The translations under genes were made by a program, and so were the position numbers. A stretch of DNA of 64,000 bases from Celeribacter baekdonensis B30 (GTDB taxonomy: Bacteria > Pseudomonadota > Alphaproteobacteria > Rhodobacterales > Rhodobacteraceae): the NCBI RefSeq assembly GCF_000299875.1, contig NZ_AMRK01000001.1, forward strand, positions 434,001 through 498,000. Direction: 5' to 3'. This document shows positions 1 to 8,202 of the stretch, piece by piece. Position 1 is the stretch's first letter. The number at the start of each line of letters is the position of its first letter. Under the pieces are notes generated by a model. That model was not told the origin of the DNA and did no database searches. It worked only from the letters and a program-made list of their open reading frames with translations.

Positions 1-1
1 A

Positions 2-73
2 ACCGGAGTAAACGTGGTCTACCGCCGTGCCGATGGCAACATCGGTTGGGTTGACCCTAACAACGCGACATAA
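2..73 (+). CDS. hpf: Ribosome hibernation promoting factor, C-terminal end (partial)
   Basis: The window opens inside a reading frame whose last 23 residues include VNVVYRRADGNIGWVDP and end at a TAA. This matches the end of the C-terminal dimerisation domain of long-form HPF, which joins two 70S ribosomes into inactive 100S particles in resting cells. The start lies outside the window. Position directly before ptsN fits the usual proteobacterial order rpoN-hpf-ptsN. The call rests on a short tail plus this context. Confidence 0.75.
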   Translation, partial: TGVNVVYRRADGNIGWVDPNNAT

Positions 74-80
74 CAAAACT

Positions 81-98
81 GACCCGCCTCGACGGGTC
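81..98 (+). terminator. Short hairpin between hpf and ptsN
   Basis: GACCCG (81-86) and CGGGTC (93-98) form a 6-bp stem with a 6-nt loop. No run of T follows, so it is a weak terminator or an mRNA processing/attenuation structure before the ptsN ribosome-binding region. Confidence 0.35.
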
Positions 99-116
99 GG
101 GGCGGGTACATTTCAT

Positions 117-581
117 ATGGATATATCTAAGATCTTGAATCCGCAGGCCATCAAATTGGTCGGAAAGATGACGAGCAAGAAACGTCTCTTTCAGGATCTC
201 GGGGAGATCGCTGCAAGTGCCTATGGCCTGTCGCTCAATGACACGGTGGATGCCTTGCAAGACCGCGAAAGCCTTGGCCCAACAGGTGTGGGGCATGGCG
301 TTGCTTTGCCTCATGCGCGCATTGAGGGGTTGGACCGTGTGGTCGGGGCGTTTATGCGCCTCGAAAACCCGATGGATTTCGATGCCGTGGACCGGCAGCC
401 CGTCGACCTGATTTTCGCCCTTTTTGCCCCGGCGGAATCCGGTGTGGATCACCTCAAAGCACTGGCGCTTGTGTCGCGTACAATGCGCGATGGGGACATC
501 TGCGCCAAACTGCGCGCCAATGGCGAGGCCACGACCCTTCATGCCATTTTGACTGAAGGGCCAAAAACCAAAGCCGCTTAA
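117..581 (+). CDS. ptsN: PTS IIA-like nitrogen regulatory protein PtsN (EIIA-Ntr)
   Basis: This 154-residue cytoplasmic protein is the terminal phosphate acceptor of the nitrogen phosphotransferase relay (EI-Ntr, NPr, EIIA-Ntr). In that relay it acts as a regulator rather than a sugar carrier. The PTS IIA type-2 fold is recognisable, with the phospho-acceptor His66 in GVGHGVALPHAR and the following RIEGLDRVVGAF. The open frame extends upstream to position 27 but overlaps the hpf tail there; the ATG at 117 gives MDISKIL and normal family length. It is probably co-transcribed with hpf, which lies 43 bp upstream. Confidence 0.93.
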   Translation: MDISKILNPQAIKLVGKMTSKKRLFQDLGEIAASAYGLSLNDTVDALQDRESLGPTGVGHGVALPHARIEGLDRVVGAFMRLENPMDFDAVDRQPVDLIFALFAPAESGVDHLKALALVSRTMRDGDICAKLRANGEATTLHAILTEGPKTKAA

Positions 582-587
582 AATCGG

Positions 588-614
588 CCTGTGGCGTTTC
601 AGACCTGCCACAGG
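588..614 (+). terminator. Candidate terminator hairpin after ptsN
   Basis: CCTGTGGC (588-595) pairs with GCCACAGG (607-614) across an 11-nt loop, just downstream of the ptsN stop. The following sequence is only mildly T-rich. It would separate ptsN from the convergent sulfotransferase gene. Confidence 0.5.
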
Positions 615-719
615 TCATTTCGAAATTGGGCCCTCTCAACCAAATTTCAAAACGCGTTCAAGGGCCAAAACCATCCGCACGTCACCCCAAGTTTTGCGGC
701 CCCTGTGTCGCGAAACACT

Positions 720-2150
720 TTAGGTTTGTGACCAAGGTTTAAAGCCAAACATCATGTAATCGCGCTGGTAGGCCGCCCGAACGGCGTCCTCGACCTCTTC
801 GTCGTAGATATCTGCAAGCGTGTAGGGACTATCGTCCCGCTGTGCGGGAACGGCAATCGCAGACACTCCAACACTCGCCCCTAGGCGATCAAGATCCTCG
901 GTCAGGCTTTCCTCTCGTATGATGACGTCAGGCAGAGAGAAATCCGCAAAACCTTTGATCACTTCGGATTGTGACGCCCATGTCCCATCCACCCGTATGG
1001 AGGTTTGGCCGTTGAGATTGCCTTTGACGAAGTCCGCGAATTTCAGAAACGCTTCGCGGTGCTGGTCGCGACCATAGGATGCGTCCGGCTGACCCACTGG
1101 GATGGGTAACTTATAAATGTCACGCAATACCTCGCGGATTTCTACGTAGGTCAGCGCACTGATATTCAAAATATATCGGCAAAACGTCCGATGTAGCCGC
1201 AAGGCCGGATGTGTAATCACCGTAAAGCTGCGATGCCCTTTGTTTTGCCGCTTCCACTGACGGAGCGTCTTTTGGGTAAACTCTTGGGTCAAAGCCGCTG
1301 GGTCGATCCTATCCAGACCGGCCAGCCACGCCTGCACCGCTTGCTCCGGGCCACTGCGCACCGGCATATAAAGCAAAGGTACCGATTGACCGGCCAGATA
1401 GGTCGGCACCCCAGGACCGCGACGCGGTTCGAAATTTGGCGTGTTGGACAGGTTGAAGTGGTCGACGCTGGACAGGTTGGCCACCATCTCCGCGTAGTTC
1501 ACAACCTTATCCTCAAGACGCGACGGGTTTTGAACCTTGGTCTTTTGCGTGGTCTTGCCCCGCTCCTCACTCACACCAAGGAAACGTGCCAACCCGTTGA
1601 GGACTTCAATGTCCTGAATGTCGTCATAATTGATATAAAACGCAGTCTGGCCAGAGGTTTGCAGCGCGCGCTGAAGCGAAAGCTGAAACCCCTTGAGTTC
1701 ATCCAAAAGCCCTGAGAATTCACGTTTATCAAAAACTATCTTGGCCGATTTAGCATCCTTCAAATCGCCAAGCCGCCATTGTCCGGTCTTGTCCGCGATC
1801 TTGCGCGACACATAGCTGTCCAGCGGGTTGCGGGTGAGGATGATCTTGGCGCATTTCGAATCCTTCAGGACATGTGCCAGAATGCGCGGGTCGTGATCGT
1901 GGAAAAACCGAAATCCAGCCAACCCCTTGGTTGCGTCCCGCATTTTATGCAGCAAAAGCGTCGGGTCCGCTTCGCGCATGATCAGGCTTACGCCCAGCAT
2001 TTCTTTCTGTTTCGACTTGCCGATAAAGGCCGGATTGAACGCCTCGCCCCAACATGTCAGCCCAGGATAAGAATTGACGTTTTCTTCGAGAAAATTTGAC
2101 CCGGTGCGCATTTCTGCGAAAATTACGAAATAGTCGTACTGATGAGACAT
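720..2150 (-). CDS. Sulfotransferase (NodH/PAPS-dependent type) with a second sulfotransferase-like C-terminal module
   Basis: This 476-residue protein has no signal peptide. The N-terminal half shows a PAPS 5'-phosphosulfate loop, EMRTGSNFLEENV (residues 13-25), and a 3'-phosphate motif, IILTRNPLDSYVSRKIA (103-119). These are typical of NodH/Stf0-like sulfotransferases that move sulfate from PAPS to a sugar hydroxyl. The C-terminal part (about 256-476) carries VITHPALRLHRTFCRYIL (311-328), which resembles the 3'-phosphate motif of carbohydrate sulfotransferase family 2, so a second module is inferred. The gene is last in a glycosyltransferase operon, 3 bp after the GT14 gene. The acceptor is probably a surface glycan but is not identifiable from sequence. 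Confidence 0.75.
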   Translation of the reverse strand: MSHQYDYFVIFAEMRTGSNFLEENVNSYPGLTCWGEAFNPAFIGKSKQKEMLGVSLIMREADPTLLLHKMRDATKGLAGFRFFHDHDPRILAHVLKDSKCAKIILTRNPLDSYVSRKIADKTGQWRLGDLKDAKSAKIVFDKREFSGLLDELKGFQLSLQRALQTSGQTAFYINYDDIQDIEVLNGLARFLGVSEERGKTTQKTKVQNPSRLEDKVVNYAEMVANLSSVDHFNLSNTPNFEPRRGPGVPTYLAGQSVPLLYMPVRSGPEQAVQAWLAGLDRIDPAALTQEFTQKTLRQWKRQNKGHRSFTVITHPALRLHRTFCRYILNISALTYVEIREVLRDIYKLPIPVGQPDASYGRDQHREAFLKFADFVKGNLNGQTSIRVDGTWASQSEVIKGFADFSLPDVIIREESLTEDLDRLGASVGVSAIAVPAQRDDSPYTLADIYDEEVEDAVRAAYQRDYMMFGFKPWSQT

Positions 2151-2153
2151 GCG

Positions 2154-3851
2154 CTACTTTACCAAATAGGGCCGTTTGCTATCGCGGGGGCGGGCATCGG
2201 GCGCGTTGCCCATGGGAAAATCGCCCATGAGGTGGGGCTTCATCCCCTGATTTTTCAGATTTTGCAGGAACTGGCCAAAGCCTGTCAAATCCCGCATCTT
2301 GGGGGCTTCGGTCAACCGGCGGACATTGCGCGGACCGATCTCATCAATGATCGCCTGCAAAGGCTCCATACGGCTTTCGATAAAATCCGCCATGGTCCAA
2401 ATCCGCACGCGCGCTTTGACATGTTGGGACCGCAGGATGGCGATATGCTCCGCCTCGATCCGTTGTAACCGCGCGGCCTCCCGGCGAATATCAGAGAAAT
2501 TGCGATTTGAACGGAACAGGGTCACAGCCCAAGCCCCGGTGATCACCGAAATCTGAGCGTTTGGATCAGTGGCGATGAGCCAGTTGATCTCTTGATTGTC
2601 GCGGGGGCCAAACATGAAACACTGCCGCTCGCCCCGAGTGTTCCAGATGAGGGACGTGAGAAAGCCGCAGGGGTTATAATCCCTCAAGGCCGCATGGTTC
2701 GAAAGCGCGCCAGAGAACACCTTTTGACCGCCGGCGAACTCAACACCCTCAGGATCAAAAAGATGACCATGCACCCGCGCACCGACCGCACGCGCCAGCC
2801 ATTCATCAAAATCCTCGAACAGATCAGAGAAGCCCTCAAACACGGAATAGGGCGCACTGGTTTTGTCGTGACCCTGACCATGCCCCGGCATCCGGCTTTG
2901 CATATATAGCCCCTCGCGCCCCATCGTCCGACGCTCCACAGCCTTTGAAAAGATGCGGTCGATTTTGCCCGGATTGGGCTCGGCCCCCTTCATCGGGTTG
3001 CTGTCAGAGTTCAAAAACGTTGTGTACAAACGATCCGCCTGCGGCCAGATTTTGCGCGCCACAAAGCAATCCGAGCGCCGCAGAAGTTGCAGGTGATCAT
3101 CATAGAAAATATGCGGTTTGCCCTGATAGTCGAATTTTGACAGGGTCAGAGACCGGCTTTCGATATTGTTGGAATAGAGCCGCACCAAGGTTTGGTAATA
3201 GCTTTCATCCGGAATCCAGACCTTTTTGAAATAGCTGTCATAGGCCTTGCGATCCGGGTCTTCGAGAATGGCAGAGAGGGTTTGACGCGTCAGGCACCAC
3301 CATTGCGAGCCAAGATGCGGAACCAAACCGTCCGGAATTTTGCGTTTATACCGGATTTTGCGTTGAAGCGTGACGTAGCGATCAAACAACCACCGCCGCT
3401 TTTTCCACGAAAACGGGAACCGGAGCGTAAAGCGTTCGGCGTCCAGCCCGCCCACAGTCCAAGGCACATCCTCGGTTGTGACGCTTTCGATAAAATTCGT
3501 CATCGGCCGCGCCGCAAGATATTGTTTCAAATCCTCTACGGGCCGCAGCGGCAAACAGGAGCCGGACGACAGGTAGACATGGCGCACATTGCGAAACCGG
3601 TCGAGCATCAGCTCTGAGGCGGCTTGTGAGGCGGCGACGAGCGACCAGGTTCCCCAATCGCACGCATGGCGTTTACTAAAAATCACCGTGTCGAGATCAG
3701 AGAGACTATCGACAAAGGGTTGATAGACATCCTTTTTCACCCGGCGATCCACATGGATCACAACCGGGCAGCCATGGCTTGCCCAATGACGCGCAACCTG
3801 TTCGGCGCGATCAAGGGCGGTATGAACAAGCATTACAAACCCGACCGTCAT
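2154..3851 (-). CDS. GT14 (core-2/I-branching-like) glycosyltransferase with unrecognised C-terminal domain
   Basis: This is a 565-residue protein. Residues 1-230 contain the core-2/I-branching beta-1,6-N-acetylglucosaminyltransferase signature set: VIHVDRRV (31-38), YLSSGSCLPLRP (93-104), GSQWWCLTR (181-189) and PDESYYQTL (214-222). This fold transfers a sugar (GlcNAc or xylose in known members) from a UDP-sugar without needing a DXD metal motif. Residues from about 290 to 565 form a second domain that I do not recognise; it has no signal peptide or membrane span. The start overlaps the stop of the preceding glycosyltransferase as ATGA, implying translational coupling. Donor and acceptor are unknown. 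Confidence 0.8.
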   Translation of the reverse strand: MTVGFVMLVHTALDRAEQVARHWASHGCPVVIHVDRRVKKDVYQPFVDSLSDLDTVIFSKRHACDWGTWSLVAASQAASELMLDRFRNVRHVYLSSGSCLPLRPVEDLKQYLAARPMTNFIESVTTEDVPWTVGGLDAERFTLRFPFSWKKRRWLFDRYVTLQRKIRYKRKIPDGLVPHLGSQWWCLTRQTLSAILEDPDRKAYDSYFKKVWIPDESYYQTLVRLYSNNIESRSLTLSKFDYQGKPHIFYDDHLQLLRRSDCFVARKIWPQADRLYTTFLNSDSNPMKGAEPNPGKIDRIFSKAVERRTMGREGLYMQSRMPGHGQGHDKTSAPYSVFEGFSDLFEDFDEWLARAVGARVHGHLFDPEGVEFAGGQKVFSGALSNHAALRDYNPCGFLTSLIWNTRGERQCFMFGPRDNQEINWLIATDPNAQISVITGAWAVTLFRSNRNFSDIRREAARLQRIEAEHIAILRSQHVKARVRIWTMADFIESRMEPLQAIIDEIGPRNVRRLTEAPKMRDLTGFGQFLQNLKNQGMKPHLMGDFPMGNAPDARPRDSKRPYLVK

Positions 3852-4858
3852 GCCCAGTTGCCCTTGGACATAAGACCGAGAATCTCAAGTTGCCGCCAAT
3901 TGATGTATTTTTCAGACCAGTTACACCACAAGTCAGGATCATCTTTGATCCGGCTCATGTAGGCAAGATATTCGCGACTTCCGGCATAATGCTGACGGCG
4001 CTTCAATTCCTCTTCGGTCTTTTGCACGAATGTATTGAGAAACTTGGCGTGTAACAGCACGCCAGAGGCCATTTCACCGCCATTGCTGTCGTAGACTTTA
4101 TTCAGGCGTTTCGGCAAAAGCATATGAGTCGAATGCAGATACACATAGCTGCGATCCCATTTGACCAATGGAATTTTGTTCAAAGATGGCGCGTTGAACG
4201 GGTCGTTGTGGAAAAAAAGCCGCGCGCGCGGGCCGCCCTGAATCCACAGGTTTTCATACTCCCAGTTGGTTGAAAGCATGTAGTTTCCGCTGTCAAACCA
4301 TTCGGCAATCTCAAACGGATTTTGGCCCTCAATATAGGGCTGCGCATCGACCGGTCCTTTGGGGTACATGTCAATCAACATGGCCGAAAAACTGCGCAGG
4401 CCGGAATTATCGAGCCAATCCGTCAAGGCCGGGATCGGACGGGTGTCGCAAAAGGGAAAGGCGAAAAACTCGTCCACATCAACGGTCAGCGTCCAATGTC
4501 CGTGGCAATATTTGCGTGCGAGCGCATTCATCCAATGCACGCCAAACAGCGACTTTCGATAACTTGCCGTGGTGTGCCAGATCGACACATCCCCTTGGCC
4601 GATCAGAAATTCCCGCGAGCCATCATCACTGTCATTATCGACAAAAAGGAAATGGGACACGCCCATGTCCCTGTAATATTTCATAAAATACGGCAAGCGG
4701 ATGCGTTCGTTGCGCAGCGTACAGACCAGAAGGACGTCATTTTTTTTGATCCGGTCGGTGTGATTTTGCAGACAAGTCAACTCTCGGCTTTTCCGATATG
4801 CTCGGATAAGCCGATGCTTGCGCCGAAGTCTCAGGCGATATTGCCGTAGCCGACTCAC
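3848..4858 (-). CDS. Glycosyltransferase family 2-type protein (Glyco_tranf_2_4-like), copy A
   Basis: This 336-residue protein has a basic N-terminus (residues 1-40), then CTLRNERIRLPYFMKYYRDMGV, VDNDSDDGS (73-81) and the DXD-type metal/nucleotide-sugar motif DVDE (127-130). This is the pattern of the GT2-like group often annotated as 'glycosyltransferase family 2' in Roseobacters. It begins with GTG, preceded by an AAAAGGG ribosome site. It is a paralogue of the gene at 5073-6089, sharing the same motif order and length. Its stop overlaps the start of the GT14 gene. It most likely adds sugars to a surface glycan; specificity cannot be read. Confidence 0.8.
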   Translation of the reverse strand: MSRLRQYRLRLRRKHRLIRAYRKSRELTCLQNHTDRIKKNDVLLVCTLRNERIRLPYFMKYYRDMGVSHFLFVDNDSDDGSREFLIGQGDVSIWHTTASYRKSLFGVHWMNALARKYCHGHWTLTVDVDEFFAFPFCDTRPIPALTDWLDNSGLRSFSAMLIDMYPKGPVDAQPYIEGQNPFEIAEWFDSGNYMLSTNWEYENLWIQGGPRARLFFHNDPFNAPSLNKIPLVKWDRSYVYLHSTHMLLPKRLNKVYDSNGGEMASGVLLHAKFLNTFVQKTEEELKRRQHYAGSREYLAYMSRIKDDPDLWCNWSEKYINWRQLEILGLMSKGNWA

Positions 4859-4991
4859 TTCAGCCCTTTTCCATTTCGCTCAGGGTTTCTCTTGTACCTC
4901 AGCTATCACACAAACTTTAAGACCCGCCTCACCCACCCACATTTTAAAGGTGCTTTGGATTGTTTTCTTATGTTTCTGTAATGCGTCTTTT

Positions 4992-5006
4992 CCTATTTTA
5001 AATAGG
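4992..5006. repeat. Palindrome in AT-rich spacer between the two glycosyltransferases
   Basis: CCTATTT-T-AAATAGG is a perfect inverted repeat with 7-bp arms in a 214-bp spacer (4859-5072) that is clearly more AT-rich than its surroundings. No ORF is visible in the spacer. The palindrome could be an operator or a weak terminator. The spacer probably carries a promoter for the downstream GT-A/GT14/sulfotransferase genes. Confidence 0.4.
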
Positions 5007-5072
5007 GGTTTATTCAGTTTTCGTAAACAACACATTGTAAATTTTGAAACAATTATTGGCGCACCCTCTGAC

Positions 5073-6089
5073 CTAACGCCACGCGCCGCGTGTCAAAATT
5101 CCATCCTCTTCAAGGCGCTGCCATCCATGATACCGGACACCATCCTCAGACCAAAGAGTGGGGTCTCTTGCAACGGCCGCATAATAGTCATCATATTTAT
5201 GGGGGTTTAAGTGATACTCACGGAGCAGGTTGTCTTGCCGCGCCTTTTCCATCATGTCCGGTAGAAACTTGCTATGAAGCAAAGCCCCTGTCGGCAAATT
5301 CAGACGTGCGTCAAATCCACAGTTTAGTTCGCGTGGCAGAACCACATGGGTCGAACTCACATAAGCAAATCGCCCATGCCATTTGACCAAGGGGGTCTTG
5401 TGCAGATGTGGAGCGATGTTCGGCTGATCTTTAAAAAAGACCCGCGCACGTGGCCCCCCTCGTATGGAAATATCATTGTATTTCGATTGCATTTCCCAAA
5501 TATAGTTATGAACATCATAATAAGGCAAAGCATCCCAGACTGGCTGCCCCTCCTTATAACTGACCGCGCTGATGGGACCGTCTCCATACAGATCCAACAT
5601 CATCGCGGAAAACACCCGACAGCGTCGAGTGTCGAGCCAGGCGGTCAGATCATGTAGGGTTCGCGTTTCATTGAAGGGGATTATCAACGCCTCATCAGCG
5701 TCCAAAGTAAGGCACCAATGATCGTGACCGTAACGCATCAAAAGACTGTTGATCCAATCCATTCCGAACCGCGCGTCACGGTAGCTTTGATCTGTTCTCC
5801 ATAATGAAACATCCGGTTGACCGAGCAGATAGTCTGATGTTCCATCAGTGCTGCCATTATCAATGATCAGAAAATGCAAAACGCCCAAGGCACGGTGGTG
5901 ATCGAGAAAATAGGGAAGCCGCAGCCTCTCATTGCGCACAGTCGCAAAGGCAAGGATATCACCCTTGCGGATTTTGGCCGTGCGCAGTTGCACGGCTTCC
6001 AATTCGCGGCGTTTGATCCATGCCCGAGCAAGAAGATACCGGCGCTTGTGTCGTAGCCGGTATTTCCTCCAAAGATCGTAAACTGGCAT
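5073..6089 (-). CDS. Glycosyltransferase family 2-type protein (Glyco_tranf_2_4-like), copy B
   Basis: This 338-residue protein is organised like copy A: a basic N-terminus, TVRNERLRLPYFLDHHRALGV (from residue 50), IIDNGSTDG (75-83) and LDADEAL, in which DADE (130-133) is the metal/nucleotide-sugar motif. It has GGGGAG as ribosome site 5 nt before the ATG. It lies 33 bp downstream of galE, so it is likely part of the galU-galE transcript and uses UDP-sugars made by those enzymes. Duplication with copy A suggests two successive transfer steps to the same glycan. Confidence 0.8.
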   Translation of the reverse strand: MPVYDLWRKYRLRHKRRYLLARAWIKRRELEAVQLRTAKIRKGDILAFATVRNERLRLPYFLDHHRALGVLHFLIIDNGSTDGTSDYLLGQPDVSLWRTDQSYRDARFGMDWINSLLMRYGHDHWCLTLDADEALIIPFNETRTLHDLTAWLDTRRCRVFSAMMLDLYGDGPISAVSYKEGQPVWDALPYYDVHNYIWEMQSKYNDISIRGGPRARVFFKDQPNIAPHLHKTPLVKWHGRFAYVSSTHVVLPRELNCGFDARLNLPTGALLHSKFLPDMMEKARQDNLLREYHLNPHKYDDYYAAVARDPTLWSEDGVRYHGWQRLEEDGILTRGAWR

Positions 6090-6122
6090 TCAAACTCCCC
6101 ACTGAAAAATCCACATTGTGGA

Positions 6123-7109
6123 TCATTTTTCGTAGTGGCCAGTTTGATGCCATTTCCACGCATGATCAATCATCGTGGCAAGATTAGAGCGCTCAGGGGC
6201 CCATCCAAGCTCCTTGATCGCACGCGCCGAGCCAGAGACAAGTTTGGTACAATCGCCAGGACGGCGATCCCCCTCGACGATGGGCACATCTTTGTTGGTC
6301 ACAGCGCGGGAATGATCCACGACGTCACGCACCGAAAATCCCACACCTGTGCCCAGATTGAACACCCGGCTGCCTTTGCCGTTTTCAAGCCATTTGAGAC
6401 CCAAAACATGGGCATCGACCAGATCACAGACATGGACATAATCGCGGATACAGGTGCCATCCGGCGTGTCATAATCCGTGCCGAAAATCGTCAAAGCGGC
6501 GCGTTTGCCCGCGATCGCATCCAACATCAGCGGGATGAGATGGGTTTCCGGCTGATGGAACTCGCCCACCTCGCCGTCGGGATCACAGCCTGCCACGTTG
6601 AAGTAGCGGAAAATCACATGGTTAAGGTCGTAGGCCGCGCCAAAGTTTTCCAGAATGTCTTCGATCGCGCGCTTGGACGCCCCGTAGGAGTTGATCGGGA
6701 GCTGTACAGAGTCCTCATCCAACACCACGTTGTCCTGATCGCCATAGGTGGCACAGGTGGAGGAAAACACAAAATGCGGACACCCGGCCGCCACCGCCGC
6801 TTCGACCAACGTCAAAGAGCCGATGACGTTGTTACGCCAGTATTTCCCCGGATCTGACATGCTTTCGCCCACCTGGGAAAAAGCGGCGAAATGCATCACG
6901 GCGACGGGTTTATATTTGGCAAAGACCTCGTCAAGGCGGGCACGATCCAAAAGATCACCCTTCTCAAATGGGCCAAATTTCACCGCATCTTCCCAACCCG
7001 TCGACAGGTTGTCAAAAGTCACAGGCTGATAGCCCGCGGCCCGCAGCGCCTTACACGCATGCGAGCCGATATAGCCGGCTCCGCCGGTTACAATAACGGA
7101 TTTGGTCAT
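6123..7109 (-). CDS. galE: UDP-glucose 4-epimerase
   Basis: This 328-residue SDR-family enzyme interconverts UDP-glucose and UDP-galactose using bound NAD. The Rossmann motif GGAGYIGSH (9-17), the SST triad region near 116-118 and the catalytic YGASK (Tyr142, Lys146) are all visible. It follows galU with 9 bp between the stop and the start, so the two are one operon. The context with glycosyltransferases and a sulfotransferase points to precursor supply for a surface polysaccharide rather than galactose catabolism. Confidence 0.95.
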   Translation of the reverse strand: MTKSVIVTGGAGYIGSHACKALRAAGYQPVTFDNLSTGWEDAVKFGPFEKGDLLDRARLDEVFAKYKPVAVMHFAAFSQVGESMSDPGKYWRNNVIGSLTLVEAAVAAGCPHFVFSSTCATYGDQDNVVLDEDSVQLPINSYGASKRAIEDILENFGAAYDLNHVIFRYFNVAGCDPDGEVGEFHQPETHLIPLMLDAIAGKRAALTIFGTDYDTPDGTCIRDYVHVCDLVDAHVLGLKWLENGKGSRVFNLGTGVGFSVRDVVDHSRAVTNKDVPIVEGDRRPGDCTKLVSGSARAIKELGWAPERSNLATMIDHAWKWHQTGHYEK

Positions 7110-7118
7110 GGATGGACC

Positions 7119-8015
7119 TTACTGTGCAGCAGTGCGCATGGAGGACAGGGTATCAAGATACTCCTGAAGCTCATCACGCAACTCAGGACGCGACAGGCCG
7201 AAAGAAATCGTCGCCTGAAGGAAGCCCGCCTTGGACCCGCAATCAAACCGCTGGCCCGCGAAGCGATAGCCGTACACGCCGCGATCCGTGTCGATCTCGT
7301 CGGCAATCGCATCGGTCAGCTGAATTTCACCGCCGGCGCCCGCTTTCATCTGGTTGAGGTTTTTCATCACATTGGGCGAAAGAATATAACGACCGATCAC
7401 CGCAAGGTTGGACGGTTCTGTGCCGGGCGCAGGTTTTTCGACCATGCCTTTGGCCGAAACATAGGCCCCCATGTCCTCTTTGATGTCGAGCACACCGTAG
7501 GAGGACACTTTGTCATCGGGGACTTCCATGGCCGCAACCATAGAGCCGCCAATTTCTTCATAGGCTTCGACCATCTGTTGCAAACACGGCTTATCCGCCG
7601 CAATCACGTCATCCGGCAGAATCACAGCAAAGGGTTCTTTCGGGTCCAAAAGACGGCGCGCGCACCATACAGCGTGACCAAGGCCCAGCGCTTTGTGCTG
7701 GCGGATATAGGCAATCGCACCACTGTCCATATTGGTCATTTTCAGGGTTTCCAGAAGCCCATCTTTGCCCTTTTTGCGCAGCTCTTGTTCAAGGACGGGA
7801 GAATGATCAAAGTAGTCCTCAAGCGCGCCCTTTCCGCGCGAGGTGACAAAGATGAACTCCTTAATTCCGGCCGCCCGCGCTTCATCAATGGCGTATTGAA
7901 TCAAGGGACGATCGACAAGCGTCATGATTTCCTTCGGAATGGATTTGGTCGCAGGTAAAAACCGCGTCCCCAAACCCGCCACGGGAAAGATCGCTTTCGT
8001 CACTTTACGTGTCAT
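7119..8015 (-). CDS. galU: UTP--glucose-1-phosphate uridylyltransferase
   Basis: This 298-residue cytoplasmic enzyme makes UDP-glucose from UTP and glucose-1-phosphate. The nucleotide loop GLGTRFLPATKSIPKE (residues 14-29) is canonical for GalU. The open frame could start 17 codons further upstream, but ATG at 8015 is preceded by AGAGGAG at proper distance and gives standard family length. It is the first gene of the galU-galE-glycosyltransferase transcript. A 187-bp gap separates it from kdsB, so an independent promoter is likely. Confidence 0.95.
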   Translation of the reverse strand: MTRKVTKAIFPVAGLGTRFLPATKSIPKEIMTLVDRPLIQYAIDEARAAGIKEFIFVTSRGKGALEDYFDHSPVLEQELRKKGKDGLLETLKMTNMDSGAIAYIRQHKALGLGHAVWCARRLLDPKEPFAVILPDDVIAADKPCLQQMVEAYEEIGGSMVAAMEVPDDKVSSYGVLDIKEDMGAYVSAKGMVEKPAPGTEPSNLAVIGRYILSPNVMKNLNQMKAGAGGEIQLTDAIADEIDTDRGVYGYRFAGQRFDCGSKAGFLQATISFGLSRPELRDELQEYLDTLSSMRTAAQ

Positions 8016-8129
8016 CTTTACTCCTCTGGGCTCGCACCATTGAGCCCTTAAATTGAACTTTGCCAAAGCGACCTTAATGTTTTCCGGTCATAAGGTCAGC
8101 ACTGGTCTTTAGCTTTCGCAGTTTATTGC

Positions 8130-8147
8130 CACAGTTTTACTACTGTG
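8130..8147. repeat. Inverted repeat upstream of galU
   Basis: CACAGT (8130-8135) and ACTGTG (8142-8147) form a 6-bp dyad with a 6-nt spacer, about 115 bp before the galU start and 55 bp after the kdsB stop. It may be an operator for galU or part of a kdsB 3' structure. No T-run follows on the minus strand. Confidence 0.3.
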
Positions 8148-8202
8148 CCTTGTTAGCACACAGATACAGATCAAAAAACGATCATATGGCGCATAAATTC
8201 CC

